The notes: generated from the sequence alone by a model not told the origin. DNA of 5,524 bases from a bacterium (GCA_029976905.1 JAPOLW010000295.1:1-5524), one strand, 5' to 3'. Shown: positions 1-5,524, counted from the first letter of the stretch. Numbers and translations are program-made.

Positions 1-1224
1 GCAGGCGATGCGTTGTCGCACCGCCCGGAGGGACGCATCCCGCTCGGCGAGAAGACTGCCAAACCCCTGCAGATCGCGCTTTGGGCAGCGTGAGAAATAG
101 CTTTGCAGATAGAGCCGGGAGAAGGGCCGCAACCCGCTCTCGCCATCTCCCGCCGCAAGCGAACGGGCCAACGATGGGTTTCCGTAGTTCGCCCGCCCCT
201 TGAGCACGAGGGCTGGAATCGGCGCCACTCCCAGGGCTCGGGCGATCGCCGGAAGCTCCTCCGAGATGATCCTCTCTTGCAAAGTTCGGTTCGCCGACGA
301 AACGACGACCTGCTCCTGGGTCGTCATGGCATGCACGAATGCCACGAGACCGTAGCTGAGAGTCTTGCCGATCCCGGTTCCTGCCTCGACCGCCAACGCG
401 CGATCCTCGAGGAAGGCCGTAGCAATCGCATCGGTCAGCTCGATCTGGCCCTCCCGAAGCCGGTAGCCGGGGATGACGCTGGCGAAGCGTGCTTCCTGTG
501 CGAGCAGGGCGGGCACGTCCTCGACCTGAAAGGTCGCAGCCCCCTCCTCCGGGGGCGGTTGCTCTCCCCGGTCGCTGGTCTCGGATAGGCTCCGGCTCCG
601 TCCCAGCGGCCCCCAATCGAGCGCGAGCCGCCTGGCGAAGAGAGGCGCCCACGCCCAGGACTCCTCGAGCCCGCGAAGCACTTCCAGAAGGGCGTCATGC
701 CCTCCCCCGTCGACCTCCGCCGCCAGGACCTCCAGAACCGCGAGAATTTCCATTGCTGCCGCACGCGGTTCGCGGGCGCCAGGCCGCCCAAGGAGCTCGC
801 GAACGAGGGTCGCCGAATCGTGCCGGGGGCATTCCGGCCGCAGAACACACGACAATTCGAGGAGATCGAGCCACGCCGCGTCCCGCACGACCGAAGGCAC
901 GAAACTCCGACGAATCCGGGTCGCGTCCCAGGCCACGACACGAGCCTCGCGCACAAAGCGGCGCAGAGAGCCGGCCATCTCCTGCTCCTGCCGAGGCGCC
1001 ACGTCCGATCCCACCGACCCGCCTGAGCCCGCAGACGCCTCGAAGATCCGAAGCTGTCCGCCGCTCTCGACCCGGATTGCAACCCACCTGTCCGACCCCG
1101 CGTCCACCGCCTCCCGGCCGACCTCCGGCCCGGTCAAAGCGACGAGGGGCCCCAGGGTCTCGTACAGGCGTCCGAGCTCCCCGGCGGGCCGAAGGCCGAG
1201 CGCCCCGGGGTCCGCCGACGCCAC
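1..1224 (-). CDS. DinG/XPD-type ATP-dependent DNA helicase with degenerate DnaQ-like N-terminal domain (3' end cut by window)
   Basis: The visible 408 codons hold the N-terminal part of a superfamily 2 DinG/Rad3-type helicase, which uses ATP to unwind DNA. Residues 252-260 (IPGYRLREGQ region) form the family's Q-like motif. Residues 281-288 (AGTGIGKT) are Walker A with K287. Residues 309-317 (SSANRTLQE) match motif Ia, and 342-347 (KGRANY) match the family's KGRxNY box. DEAH and the C-terminal helicase domain would lie beyond position 1. Residues about 17-170 follow the layout of a DnaQ-type 3'-5' exonuclease domain, as in exonuclease-fused DinG proteins, but its catalytic acids are missing. 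The cysteine usually just after KGRxNY is also missing (G348-N349-P350). I chose the GTG at 1224 because it lies 3 bases after the regulator's TGA in the same frame, and because exonuclease-like similarity begins soon after it. The ribosome binding site is weak, suggesting coupled translation. Helicase family is confident; exact start is less so. Confidence 0.85.
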   Translation of the reverse strand, partial: MASADPGALGLRPAGELGRLYETLGPLVALTGPEVGREAVDAGSDRWVAIRVESGGQLRIFEASAGSGGSVGSDVAPRQEQEMAGSLRRFVREARVVAWDATRIRRSFVPSVVRDAAWLDLLELSCVLRPECPRHDSATLVRELLGRPGAREPRAAAMEILAVLEVLAAEVDGGGHDALLEVLRGLEESWAWAPLFARRLALDWGPLGRSRSLSETSDRGEQPPPEEGAATFQVEDVPALLAQEARFASVIPGYRLREGQIELTDAIATAFLEDRALAVEAGTGIGKTLSYGLVAFVHAMTTQEQVVVSSANRTLQERIISEELPAIARALGVAPIPALVLKGRANYGNPSLARSLAAGDGESGLRPFSRLYLQSYFSRCPKRDLQGFGSLLAERDASLRAVRQRIAC

Positions 1225-1227
1225 GGA

Positions 1228-1974
1228 TCAAGCGCCCCGCAAGCTGCGCTCGTCGAACATGTAGCCGACTCCGCGAACCGTAACGATCCACTGCGGCAAT
1301 GCGTCGTTCCTCTCGACCCTTCGCCGCAGGCGCCGCACGTGTACGTCCACGGTTCGAGGTTCGACGTAGGTATCGGGCCCCCAGACCAACTCGAGGAGTT
1401 GCCCGCGATCGTACACGCGGTTGGGGTGCCGGGCGAAGAAGCTCAGGAGTTCGAACTCGCGCAGCGATAGATCGATGCGCTCGCCGTCGCGGTAGACCTC
1501 GTATGTGTCGAAGTCGATCCGGAGGTCACCGCACTCGTAGATTTCGCGGGGAGAATCGCCGATCTTCCCGTAGGAACGCCGCAGAATCGCCTTGACGCGA
1601 GCCGTGAGTTCGCGAGGACTGAATGGCTTGGTCACGTAGTCGTCCGCGCCAAGTTCGAGGCCCACGACTTTGTCCGCCTCTCCTGATCGCGCCGTCAACA
1701 TGAGCACCGGCAAAGACGCCGTCTTCGGATCGGAGCGCAGTCTCCGACACACATCGAGTCCGGACATCCCGGGAAGCATCAAATCGAGGATCACGGCGGC
1801 CGGGCGCTCGCGCCGCGCCAGCGCCAGACCCAACTCTCCGTCTTCGGCCTCGAGCGAGGCGAAACCCTCTCCCTCGAGACTCACGCGAACCAATTCGCGA
1901 ATGTCTCGTTCGTCCTCGATGACGAGGACCTTCGGCCTCTGCCCACCGGGGCCCTGACCAGATTCCGCCTGCAT
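1228..1974 (-). CDS. PhoB-like OmpR-family response regulator
   Basis: This 248-residue DNA-binding transcription regulator belongs to the two-component OmpR/PhoB family and acts in the cytoplasm. A receiver domain spans about 15-132: acidic pocket E20/D21, phosphoacceptor D64 (LDLMLPGMSG), T94, Y113 and K116 (VTKPF). A winged-helix effector domain spans about 147-240, with the recognition-helix stretch YVEPRTVDVHVRRLRRRVE and the wing VRGVGYMF. All phosphorylation residues are present, so it should be switchable. The YVExRTVDVHxRRLR wording and the receiver's TARxxExDKVxGLExGADDY stretch are close to PhoB, but phosphate control is not shown by context because no pst, phoU or phoR gene is visible. 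The ATG at 1974 is the only plausible start: an in-frame TAG lies ten codons upstream with no other start codon between. Its ribosome binding site is weak. The first 14 residues are a Gly/Gln-rich extension. The helicase gene follows after 3 bases. Confidence 0.95.
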   Translation of the reverse strand: MQAESGQGPGGQRPKVLVIEDERDIRELVRVSLEGEGFASLEAEDGELGLALARRERPAAVILDLMLPGMSGLDVCRRLRSDPKTASLPVLMLTARSGEADKVVGLELGADDYVTKPFSPRELTARVKAILRRSYGKIGDSPREIYECGDLRIDFDTYEVYRDGERIDLSLREFELLSFFARHPNRVYDRGQLLELVWGPDTYVEPRTVDVHVRRLRRRVERNDALPQWIVTVRGVGYMFDERSLRGA

Positions 1975-2108
1975 GAAGTCGCTCGTCGCCCGGTTCTTCC
2001 CCTACTGGAATAACCCGGACACCGCCCTATTTCTGTACGGGAAGCCGCTCAACATCAAGAGCATCGAGAACCCCATTCCACGGCAAGCGACGCGCTGTGC
2101 GTGGTCGC
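1975..2108 (-). promoter_or_regulatory. Intergenic region upstream of the response regulator
   Basis: These 134 bases separate the Yip1-family gene from the regulator, and would have to hold the regulator's promoter if it is not read through. Just after the Yip1 stop, AGCGAC (2109-2104) can pair with GTCGCT (2091-2086) around a 12-base loop, but no T-run follows, so it is a poor intrinsic terminator. TTGATG near 2057 followed by TACAGA near 2036 is a loose sigma-70-like pair, with a spacing of only about 15 bases. I find no direct-repeat Pho box. Nothing here is convincing as a specific site. Confidence 0.25.
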
Positions 2109-2699
2109 TCACAGGCGGCCGATGGCCAGATCAAACAACCAGGGGATGGCTAACAAGACAATGGCGAGCGCCAGGGCACCCGGCCAACCGCGCTCCGTCG
2201 CCGCCTGCAGGGCGACCACGAAGGCCGCCAACAACCATATCCACACGACGAGCCCCAGGATCGCCTCGGCGCCCGCCCCAAGCCCGGCCACGGCCGGCAC
2301 CCCGACGAAGAGAATGCGTGGTGCGTGCGCCGCCGCCAGGGGCCGCAACGCCCGCCCAAAGGACGGGGGTTTGGCGAAAACGAGCCGACAAACCCCCCAC
2401 GCGATCGTCGTCTCGACGGCAACGACCGCAAGCGTGAGCCCCATGCCGAGAGCGATGGCGAGTGGGAGCACCAACCGAAGGCCCGGACCGACGACAGGCT
2501 GGCTCGCGAGCCCCACCGCACCCGCGATGGCAGCCACCGCCAGAGACAGCTTCGTCGCCTCGGGGCGACCAGCCACCTCACGAAAGACCGAGGGGCTCAG
2601 ACGCAGCGCCCTCGCGAAAAGCGAAAGGAGAGCGGCGGGCCCAGCGTAGGGTTCCGCGGCGTCCAGATGCCCCGGTCCGCGCCCCACAGGTCGCCCCAT
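2109..2699 (-). CDS. Yip1-family multi-pass inner membrane protein
   Basis: About 196 residues, mostly hydrophobic. After a short Gly/Pro-rich start comes the segment ARALRLSPSVFREVAG (about 29-44), which matches the amphipathic lead-in of bacterial Yip1-domain proteins (a family with no firm bacterial function). About five membrane segments follow, at roughly 50-66, 76-107 (one long or two), 128-145, 147-166 and 175-192. The loop SFGRALRPLAAAHAPRIL between them is also typical of the family. I used ATG 2699; an in-frame TTG at 2711 would add four residues, and neither has a good ribosome binding site. The frame stays open back to 2786, but that stretch is the hairpin downstream of the lipoprotein gene and has no good start. 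The gene lies between lipoprotein and regulator with gaps on both sides, so no operon partner is clear. The membrane nature is certain from composition; the family call is by pattern recognition. Confidence 0.72.
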   Translation of the reverse strand: MGRPVGRGPGHLDAAEPYAGPAALLSLFARALRLSPSVFREVAGRPEATKLSLAVAAIAGAVGLASQPVVGPGLRLVLPLAIALGMGLTLAVVAVETTIAWGVCRLVFAKPPSFGRALRPLAAAHAPRILFVGVPAVAGLGAGAEAILGLVVWIWLLAAFVVALQAATERGWPGALALAIVLLAIPWLFDLAIGRL

Positions 2700-2728
2700 G
2701 CCGAAGACCAAAAGAACCGAATCGATCA

Positions 2729-2776
2729 GGCGGGCGGTCCGGCGCGGAGGGACTCCGGACCGCGCGACCGCCCGCC
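2729..2776 (-). terminator. Long GC-rich hairpin after the OmpA-type lipoprotein gene, probable intrinsic terminator
   Basis: Reading the minus strand, GGCGGGCGGTC (2776-2766) pairs perfectly with GACCGCCCGCC (2739-2729). Inside it GCGCGG (2765-2760) pairs with CCGCGC (2747-2742), leaving a 12-base loop and a 2-base bulge. The stem therefore has 17 pairs, almost all G:C, and starts 7 bases after the lipoprotein stop codon. The following bases are T-enriched (ATTCGGTTCTTTT, ending near 2710), though the T-run is not directly against the stem. It fits termination of the lipoprotein transcript; it could instead be an RNA stability element or a leader hairpin for the Yip1-family gene. Confidence 0.6.
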
Positions 2777-2783
2777 AACTCGC

Positions 2784-3419
2784 TCAATTTTGGGGAACCA
2801 ACTCGACGCGCCGGTTTTGCGCGCGGCCCTCTTCGGTGTCGTTGGTCGCCACGGGGTCTTCCTTGCCGAAGCCTCGCGTCGTCAGACGACCTGCCGAGAC
2901 GCCCTGTCCGACGAGGTAGTCCTTCACCGTATCGGCCCGCCTTTCGGAGAGACCGAGGTTGTACTCCTGGCTTCCGATGCCGTCGGTATACCCCTGCACC
3001 TCGACCGAAACGCCTGGGTTTTCGTTCAGGATCTTCGCGGCCTCGTCGAGGATCGGCTTCCCCTCCGGCCGCAGGCTCGCCTTGTCGAAGTCGAAGTGGA
3101 CGCCCCGCAGGACGAGCTTCTTCTTCGCAGGCGGCGGTGGCGGTGGCGGTGGGGGTGGCTCCTCATCGAAGAGCGCGTGACCGATCAGAGCGCCCAGGAC
3201 CGCACCCGTTGCGACGCCGATGGCGATACCCGCTGCGCGATCGGTGTCCTGCGCTTTGAAGGGCGGGTTGACGTTGTTTGCGATCGCGCCACCGGCTGTG
3301 CCCAAAGCAGCCGCACCAATGATCGCACCCCCAATCGCCCCCTGGCCCCAGGGCTTCTGGGACGAGCAGGCCATCGTGAACATGGCCAGAACGACCGCCG
3401 CAATGATCCTTCGATTCAT
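2784..3419 (-). CDS. OmpA-family peptidoglycan-binding outer-membrane lipoprotein with glycine zippers
   Basis: This 211-residue protein probably ties the outer membrane to peptidoglycan. It begins with a lipoprotein signal, MNRRIIAAVVLAMFTMAC, with C18 as the lipidation site; S19 at +2 favours sorting to the outer membrane. Glycine-zipper segments follow at 27-46 (GAIGGAIIG...) and 62-84 (AAGIAIGVATGAVLGALIG), able to form paired membrane-inserting helices. Then come ten prolines (88-97), KKK, and an OmpA-C domain at about 103-208. The domain keeps its signatures: HFDFDKASL, GYTDGIG with D146, and NLGLSERRA with R161, the residues that contact diaminopimelate, plus AQNRRVEL near the end. Overall it resembles YiaD/Pal-like proteins. 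The ATG at 3419 is fixed by an excellent AGGAGG 7 bases upstream and by the signal peptide; the longer open frame to 3929 is not the gene. The upstream cytochrome gene is 173 bases away and a strong hairpin follows, so it may be transcribed alone. Confidence 0.93.
   Translation of the reverse strand: MNRRIIAAVVLAMFTMACSSQKPWGQGAIGGAIIGAAALGTAGGAIANNVNPPFKAQDTDRAAGIAIGVATGAVLGALIGHALFDEEPPPPPPPPPPAKKKLVLRGVHFDFDKASLRPEGKPILDEAAKILNENPGVSVEVQGYTDGIGSQEYNLGLSERRADTVKDYLVGQGVSAGRLTTRGFGKEDPVATNDTEEGRAQNRRVELVPQN
3129..3158 (-). repeat. Ten-proline codon run in the lipoprotein linker
   Basis: Ten consecutive proline codons (P88-P97), written with a mix of CCA, CCC, CCG and CCT, read on the plus strand as a GGTGGC-rich low-complexity tract. 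It separates the membrane-associated zipper part from the periplasmic OmpA domain and probably forms a stiff polyproline II spacer. Such runs normally slow ribosomes and depend on elongation factor P. Confidence 0.9.
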
Positions 3420-3426
3420 CAAACAA

Positions 3427-3432
3427 CCTCCT
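3427..3432 (-). promoter_or_regulatory. Strong ribosome binding site for the OmpA-type lipoprotein
   Basis: The minus strand reads AGGAGG followed by the 7-base spacer TTGTTTG and then ATG at 3419. This is a full-consensus Shine-Dalgarno at ideal spacing, the best in the window, and it fixes the start of the lipoprotein within a much longer open frame. It suggests high expression, as is usual for OmpA-type proteins. Confidence 0.9.
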
Positions 3433-3459
3433 CTTCGCTCCACCCCGGTGAGAGGCGGA

Positions 3460-3475
3460 TTCGACGCCTGTCGAA
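3460..3475 (-). repeat. Small inverted repeat in the lipoprotein leader region
   Basis: TTCGAC (3475-3470) and GTCGAA (3465-3460) form a perfect 6-base inverted repeat around AGGC, about 40 bases upstream of the lipoprotein ATG. It could be a regulator's operator, a leader-RNA hairpin, or chance. No clear sigma-70 promoter could be read around it. Confidence 0.35.
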
Positions 3476-3513
3476 ATTCCCTAACGAAACTACTCCAGCC
3501 GGACGCGCCAGCC

Positions 3514-3530
3514 GCCCGCGCGAAGCGGGC
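3514..3530 (-). terminator. Compact hairpin downstream of the cytochrome gene, possible terminator
   Basis: GCCCGC (3530-3525) pairs with GCGGGC (3519-3514) around a TTCGC loop, 62 bases past the cytochrome stop codon. The stem is tight, with a loop close to the stable UUCG type. No T-run follows, so if it terminates transcription it does so weakly or with Rho; it may instead protect the 3' end of the message. Confidence 0.35.
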
Positions 3531-3592
3531 CCACAGGTCGTATAGTTGTTCCTCGCACCGAATGAAATTCTTCCCGCGGTTCCGAGCGCCAC

Positions 3593-5524
3593 TCAGCTGG
3601 CGTCGGCCTCGGCGGTCACACCGCTCGCGGATGCCTCCTCCTGCAGATCCGACACGGGCTCGCCGCTCTCCTCGCCCGCTCCGGGGACGAGCGGAACCTC
3701 GGCCGCGGGGGCCGCCATCATGGTCGTTGGGGTCGTGCCCAACGACATGATGTAATCGCGCATCGCCGCGACCTGCTTGTCCTCGTCTCCATCGAAGACG
3801 TCGGGCGGGCCGCCGGGGTAGAACGCCGGCATCTTGGTCCCAGGCATGAGCGCTTGCGGGTTTTTGATCCACGAGAGGATCCACGTCGGGTTGAGACGTT
3901 CGTGGGCGTAGGCCAGGTTTGGCGCCCACTGCTCCATGGGGCCGGCGGGCGTCTCAGCGCCACGGACATGGCAGGCCCAGCAGGCGAAGTACTCGTCGGA
4001 CATCAACATCTCTCCGACCTGCAACATCTCCGGAGTCGAATCCGTGCTCGGATCCCAATAGAAGTACGGATCACGCAGTTCCGCCTGCGCCGCAAAGTAG
4101 TTTACGACGGCCGTGGTCTCCTGCTCGCTCATGCCAAAACTGGGCATGCGAATCTTCAGCCAGAACCGCAGCGGTTGACGCGAGGGATCCTGGAGGAAGC
4201 CGTAGAACCACTCCGGCTGCACCTTGCCACCTTCCCCATTGAGAATGGGCGGGGCCTGCGTCGGGTTGTCCTCGTACAGCCGACGAATGTATCCGCCGCG
4301 ATCCTCGATCACGTGGCAGCCGGTGCAGTTGTAGCGCTGCAGGACCCGGCGCCCTTCCTGGAGTGTCTTCTGGCGCTCGTCATACCCGGCCGCCCGGTAG
4401 CTCATTGGCGGCATGGCCCCCGTCCGACTGCGGAGCCAGACCAGGAGGTTCTGTATGTCCTCGTCGGAGAGGTTGAAGTTGGGCATCAACTGCTCGACGT
4501 GCTCGGTCGCGTAGATCCGAGGCTCTTTGATCTTGTTGAAGGTCCACGCGTTCCAGGTGCGGGGGATCTCCGGATTGATCCCGAAGTAGAACTCCTCGAG
4601 CGGCTTCACGGCGTAGGTCGAAAGTTCGACGCCGATGCGGGACTCGCCCTCCATGCCGTTGATCGTATGGCATCCGAAGCAGCCGTATTTCCGCACCAGC
4701 GAAGCACCCTGTTCGGCCAGTGCCTCCTGCTCGAGCATGGCGCTCGTCACCGTCGGCGGCGGGACCTCCGCGTCCGCCGAAAGGCTCATCAAATAGGCTG
4801 TGATGTCTCGCGCTTCGTCGTCGGAGAGACGCAGGCTCGGCATCCGCGATTCCGGGTTGTAGGAACGCGGATCCTTGATCCACCAGTACACGAAGCGCGC
4901 CGTGGTCTTTTCGCCAACGCGACGAAGATTGGGGCCGTAATCCTTGTCGGTCCCGACAGGCGTCGCCCGCTCATCATCGGCAATCGCGTGACAGGCGCGA
5001 CATCCGACCTGACCAAAGGCCTCCTCCCCACGCGCCACCTGAGCCGTGTTGCTCGGGTCGATACCGCCGGGGTCTGGACGGTCGGCCAGCCAGGCCGCTC
5101 CGTCCTTTTGGCTGGATTGCCAGACGTACGCCGAAACCGCGCGCGACTGCTCTTCGTCGAAGTAGAAGTGCGGCATCTTGGTCCGCGGCCGGAAGGCATA
5201 GGGATCCCGGATCCAATCCACCATCCACTGCGGGCTGACCTTGGCGGCCACGCGCGCGAGACTCGGCCCGACGCGCGGCATCTCGCCGTATCCCTGGACC
5301 AGGTGGCAACCTCCGCAACCGAGTTGCTCGAAGAGGTATTCTCCTTCAGCGAGGTTCTGGGCCGACGGCAGATGTTCGACGTCGCGGTGACAGTTCAGGC
5401 AACGCGCCTGCATCTGGTCCCCGCGTAGAAGCGGCTGCAGCCAGAAGCGGACCTCACCGTGGGCCTGGTCGATCGAGTTGAGGGCGACCCCCTGACCGTC
5501 GTGACATGCGGTGCAACCAAACTT
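3593..5524 (-). CDS. Multihaem c-type cytochrome with tandem class I modules (5' end cut by window)
   Basis: The frame is open through the right edge; 643 codons are visible, and the start and signal peptide lie outside. Seven covalent haem sites (CxxCH) are seen: CTACH 5501-5515, CLNCH 5387-5401, CGGCH 5303-5317, CRACH 4988-5002, CFGCH 4667-4681, CTGCH 4313-4327 and CWACH 3968-3982. From the third onward each is followed 43-61 residues later by a Met-Pro motif (TKMPHF, SRMPSL, QLMPNF, IRMPSF, TKMPAF), the usual distal Met ligand of class I cytochrome c; the first Met codon of each pair lies at 5176, 4843, 4486, 4147 and 3832. So there are five tandem class I modules behind two closely spaced N-terminal haem sites without such a Met. 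The last 46 residues are an Ala/Glu/Gly/Pro-rich tail. It should carry electrons outside the cytoplasm, perhaps with a quinol-oxidising or terminal oxidase complex encoded beyond the window. The physiological partner is unknown. An internal ATG at 5413 would cut off the first haem site and is not the start. Confidence 0.93.
   Translation of the reverse strand, partial: KFGCTACHDGQGVALNSIDQAHGEVRFWLQPLLRGDQMQARCLNCHRDVEHLPSAQNLAEGEYLFEQLGCGGCHLVQGYGEMPRVGPSLARVAAKVSPQWMVDWIRDPYAFRPRTKMPHFYFDEEQSRAVSAYVWQSSQKDGAAWLADRPDPGGIDPSNTAQVARGEEAFGQVGCRACHAIADDERATPVGTDKDYGPNLRRVGEKTTARFVYWWIKDPRSYNPESRMPSLRLSDDEARDITAYLMSLSADAEVPPPTVTSAMLEQEALAEQGASLVRKYGCFGCHTINGMEGESRIGVELSTYAVKPLEEFYFGINPEIPRTWNAWTFNKIKEPRIYATEHVEQLMPNFNLSDEDIQNLLVWLRSRTGAMPPMSYRAAGYDERQKTLQEGRRVLQRYNCTGCHVIEDRGGYIRRLYEDNPTQAPPILNGEGGKVQPEWFYGFLQDPSRQPLRFWLKIRMPSFGMSEQETTAVVNYFAAQAELRDPYFYWDPSTDSTPEMLQVGEMLMSDEYFACWACHVRGAETPAGPMEQWAPNLAYAHERLNPTWILSWIKNPQALMPGTKMPAFYPGGPPDVFDGDEDKQVAAMRDYIMSLGTTPTTMMAAPAAEVPLVPGAGEESGEPVSDLQEEASASGVTAEADAS

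Noticed and set aside
489..1283. Plus-strand Arg/Pro-rich frame of 264 codons
   Set aside because: It lies opposite the helicase and the regulator's end, both of which are supported by conserved motifs; composition is typical of a shadow frame.
435..1291. Minus-strand frames (435-1082 and 695-1291) within the helicase region
   Set aside because: They are shifted frames of the helicase coding stretch; the true frame is open from 1224 to 1 and holds Walker A and other DinG motifs.
1975..2108. Pho box upstream of the PhoB-like regulator
   Set aside because: No CTGTCAT-like direct repeats with 11-base phasing were found.
1973..2437. Plus-strand frame beginning MKSLVARFFPYWNNPD
   Set aside because: The first 45 residues look fairly protein-like, but there is no ribosome binding site, it overlaps the regulator start, and it runs on opposite the Yip1-family gene with Arg/Pro-rich composition.
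3494..3510. Possible sigma-54 promoter TGGCGCG upstream of the lipoprotein
   Set aside because: The -24-like part is present, but the GC of the -12 element is not at the required spacing.
2325..3545. Plus-strand open frame of 406 codons
   Set aside because: It crosses two minus-strand genes and the hairpin between them, with an Arg/Pro-rich composition and no motif; antisense artefact of high GC.
3420..3929. N-terminal extension of the lipoprotein frame up to 3929
   Set aside because: It overlaps the cytochrome in a different frame and would bury the signal peptide and the AGGAGG site.
5411..5413. ATG at 5413 as start of the cytochrome
   Set aside because: The frame continues upstream with another CxxCH site (5501-5515), and no signal peptide follows this ATG.
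3854..5428. Long plus-strand open frame (524 codons) opposite the cytochrome
   Set aside because: It runs opposite a clear haem protein, its translation is Arg/Val/Gly-rich with no recognisable domain, and such frames are common opposite GC-rich genes.

Overview
The window is a G+C-rich (roughly two thirds by eye), densely coded piece of what is most likely a Gram-negative bacterial chromosome. The evidence for Gram-negative is an OmpA-type peptidoglycan-binding lipoprotein with an outer-membrane sorting signal, and a large periplasmic-type multihaem cytochrome c. The mix of a multihaem cytochrome built from repeated class I modules, a PhoB-like regulator, a Yip1-type membrane protein and an exonuclease-fused DinG-type helicase would suit a deltaproteobacterial, myxobacterial or related environmental lineage. 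That placement is inference from protein style, not from a marker gene.

All five genes lie on the minus strand, so transcription runs from right to left. (1) 5524 to 3593: a multihaem c-type cytochrome that is open at the right edge, with seven CxxCH sites visible. (2) A 173-base gap with two small inverted repeats and a strong ribosome binding site. (3) 3419 to 2784: a lipoprotein with glycine zippers, a ten-proline linker and a C-terminal OmpA domain. (4) A large GC-rich hairpin at 2776 to 2729, probably a terminator. (5) 2699 to 2109: a five-helix Yip1-family membrane protein. (6) A 134-base gap. (7) 1974 to 1228: a PhoB-like OmpR-family response regulator. (8) 1224 to 1: a DinG/XPD-type helicase that runs off the left edge, three bases after the regulator's stop codon.

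How they work together: the regulator and helicase look like one transcription unit with coupled translation, and no histidine kinase is seen. The cytochrome and lipoprotein are cell-envelope proteins but seem to be separate units. The most notable observation is that the N-terminal part of the helicase looks like a DnaQ-type 3'-5' exonuclease domain that has lost its catalytic acidic residues, in a protein that also lacks the first iron-sulphur cysteine of classical DinG. The second is the cytochrome, with two closely spaced N-terminal haem sites followed by five tandem single-haem modules. I see no mobile elements, CRISPR array, tRNA or rRNA.
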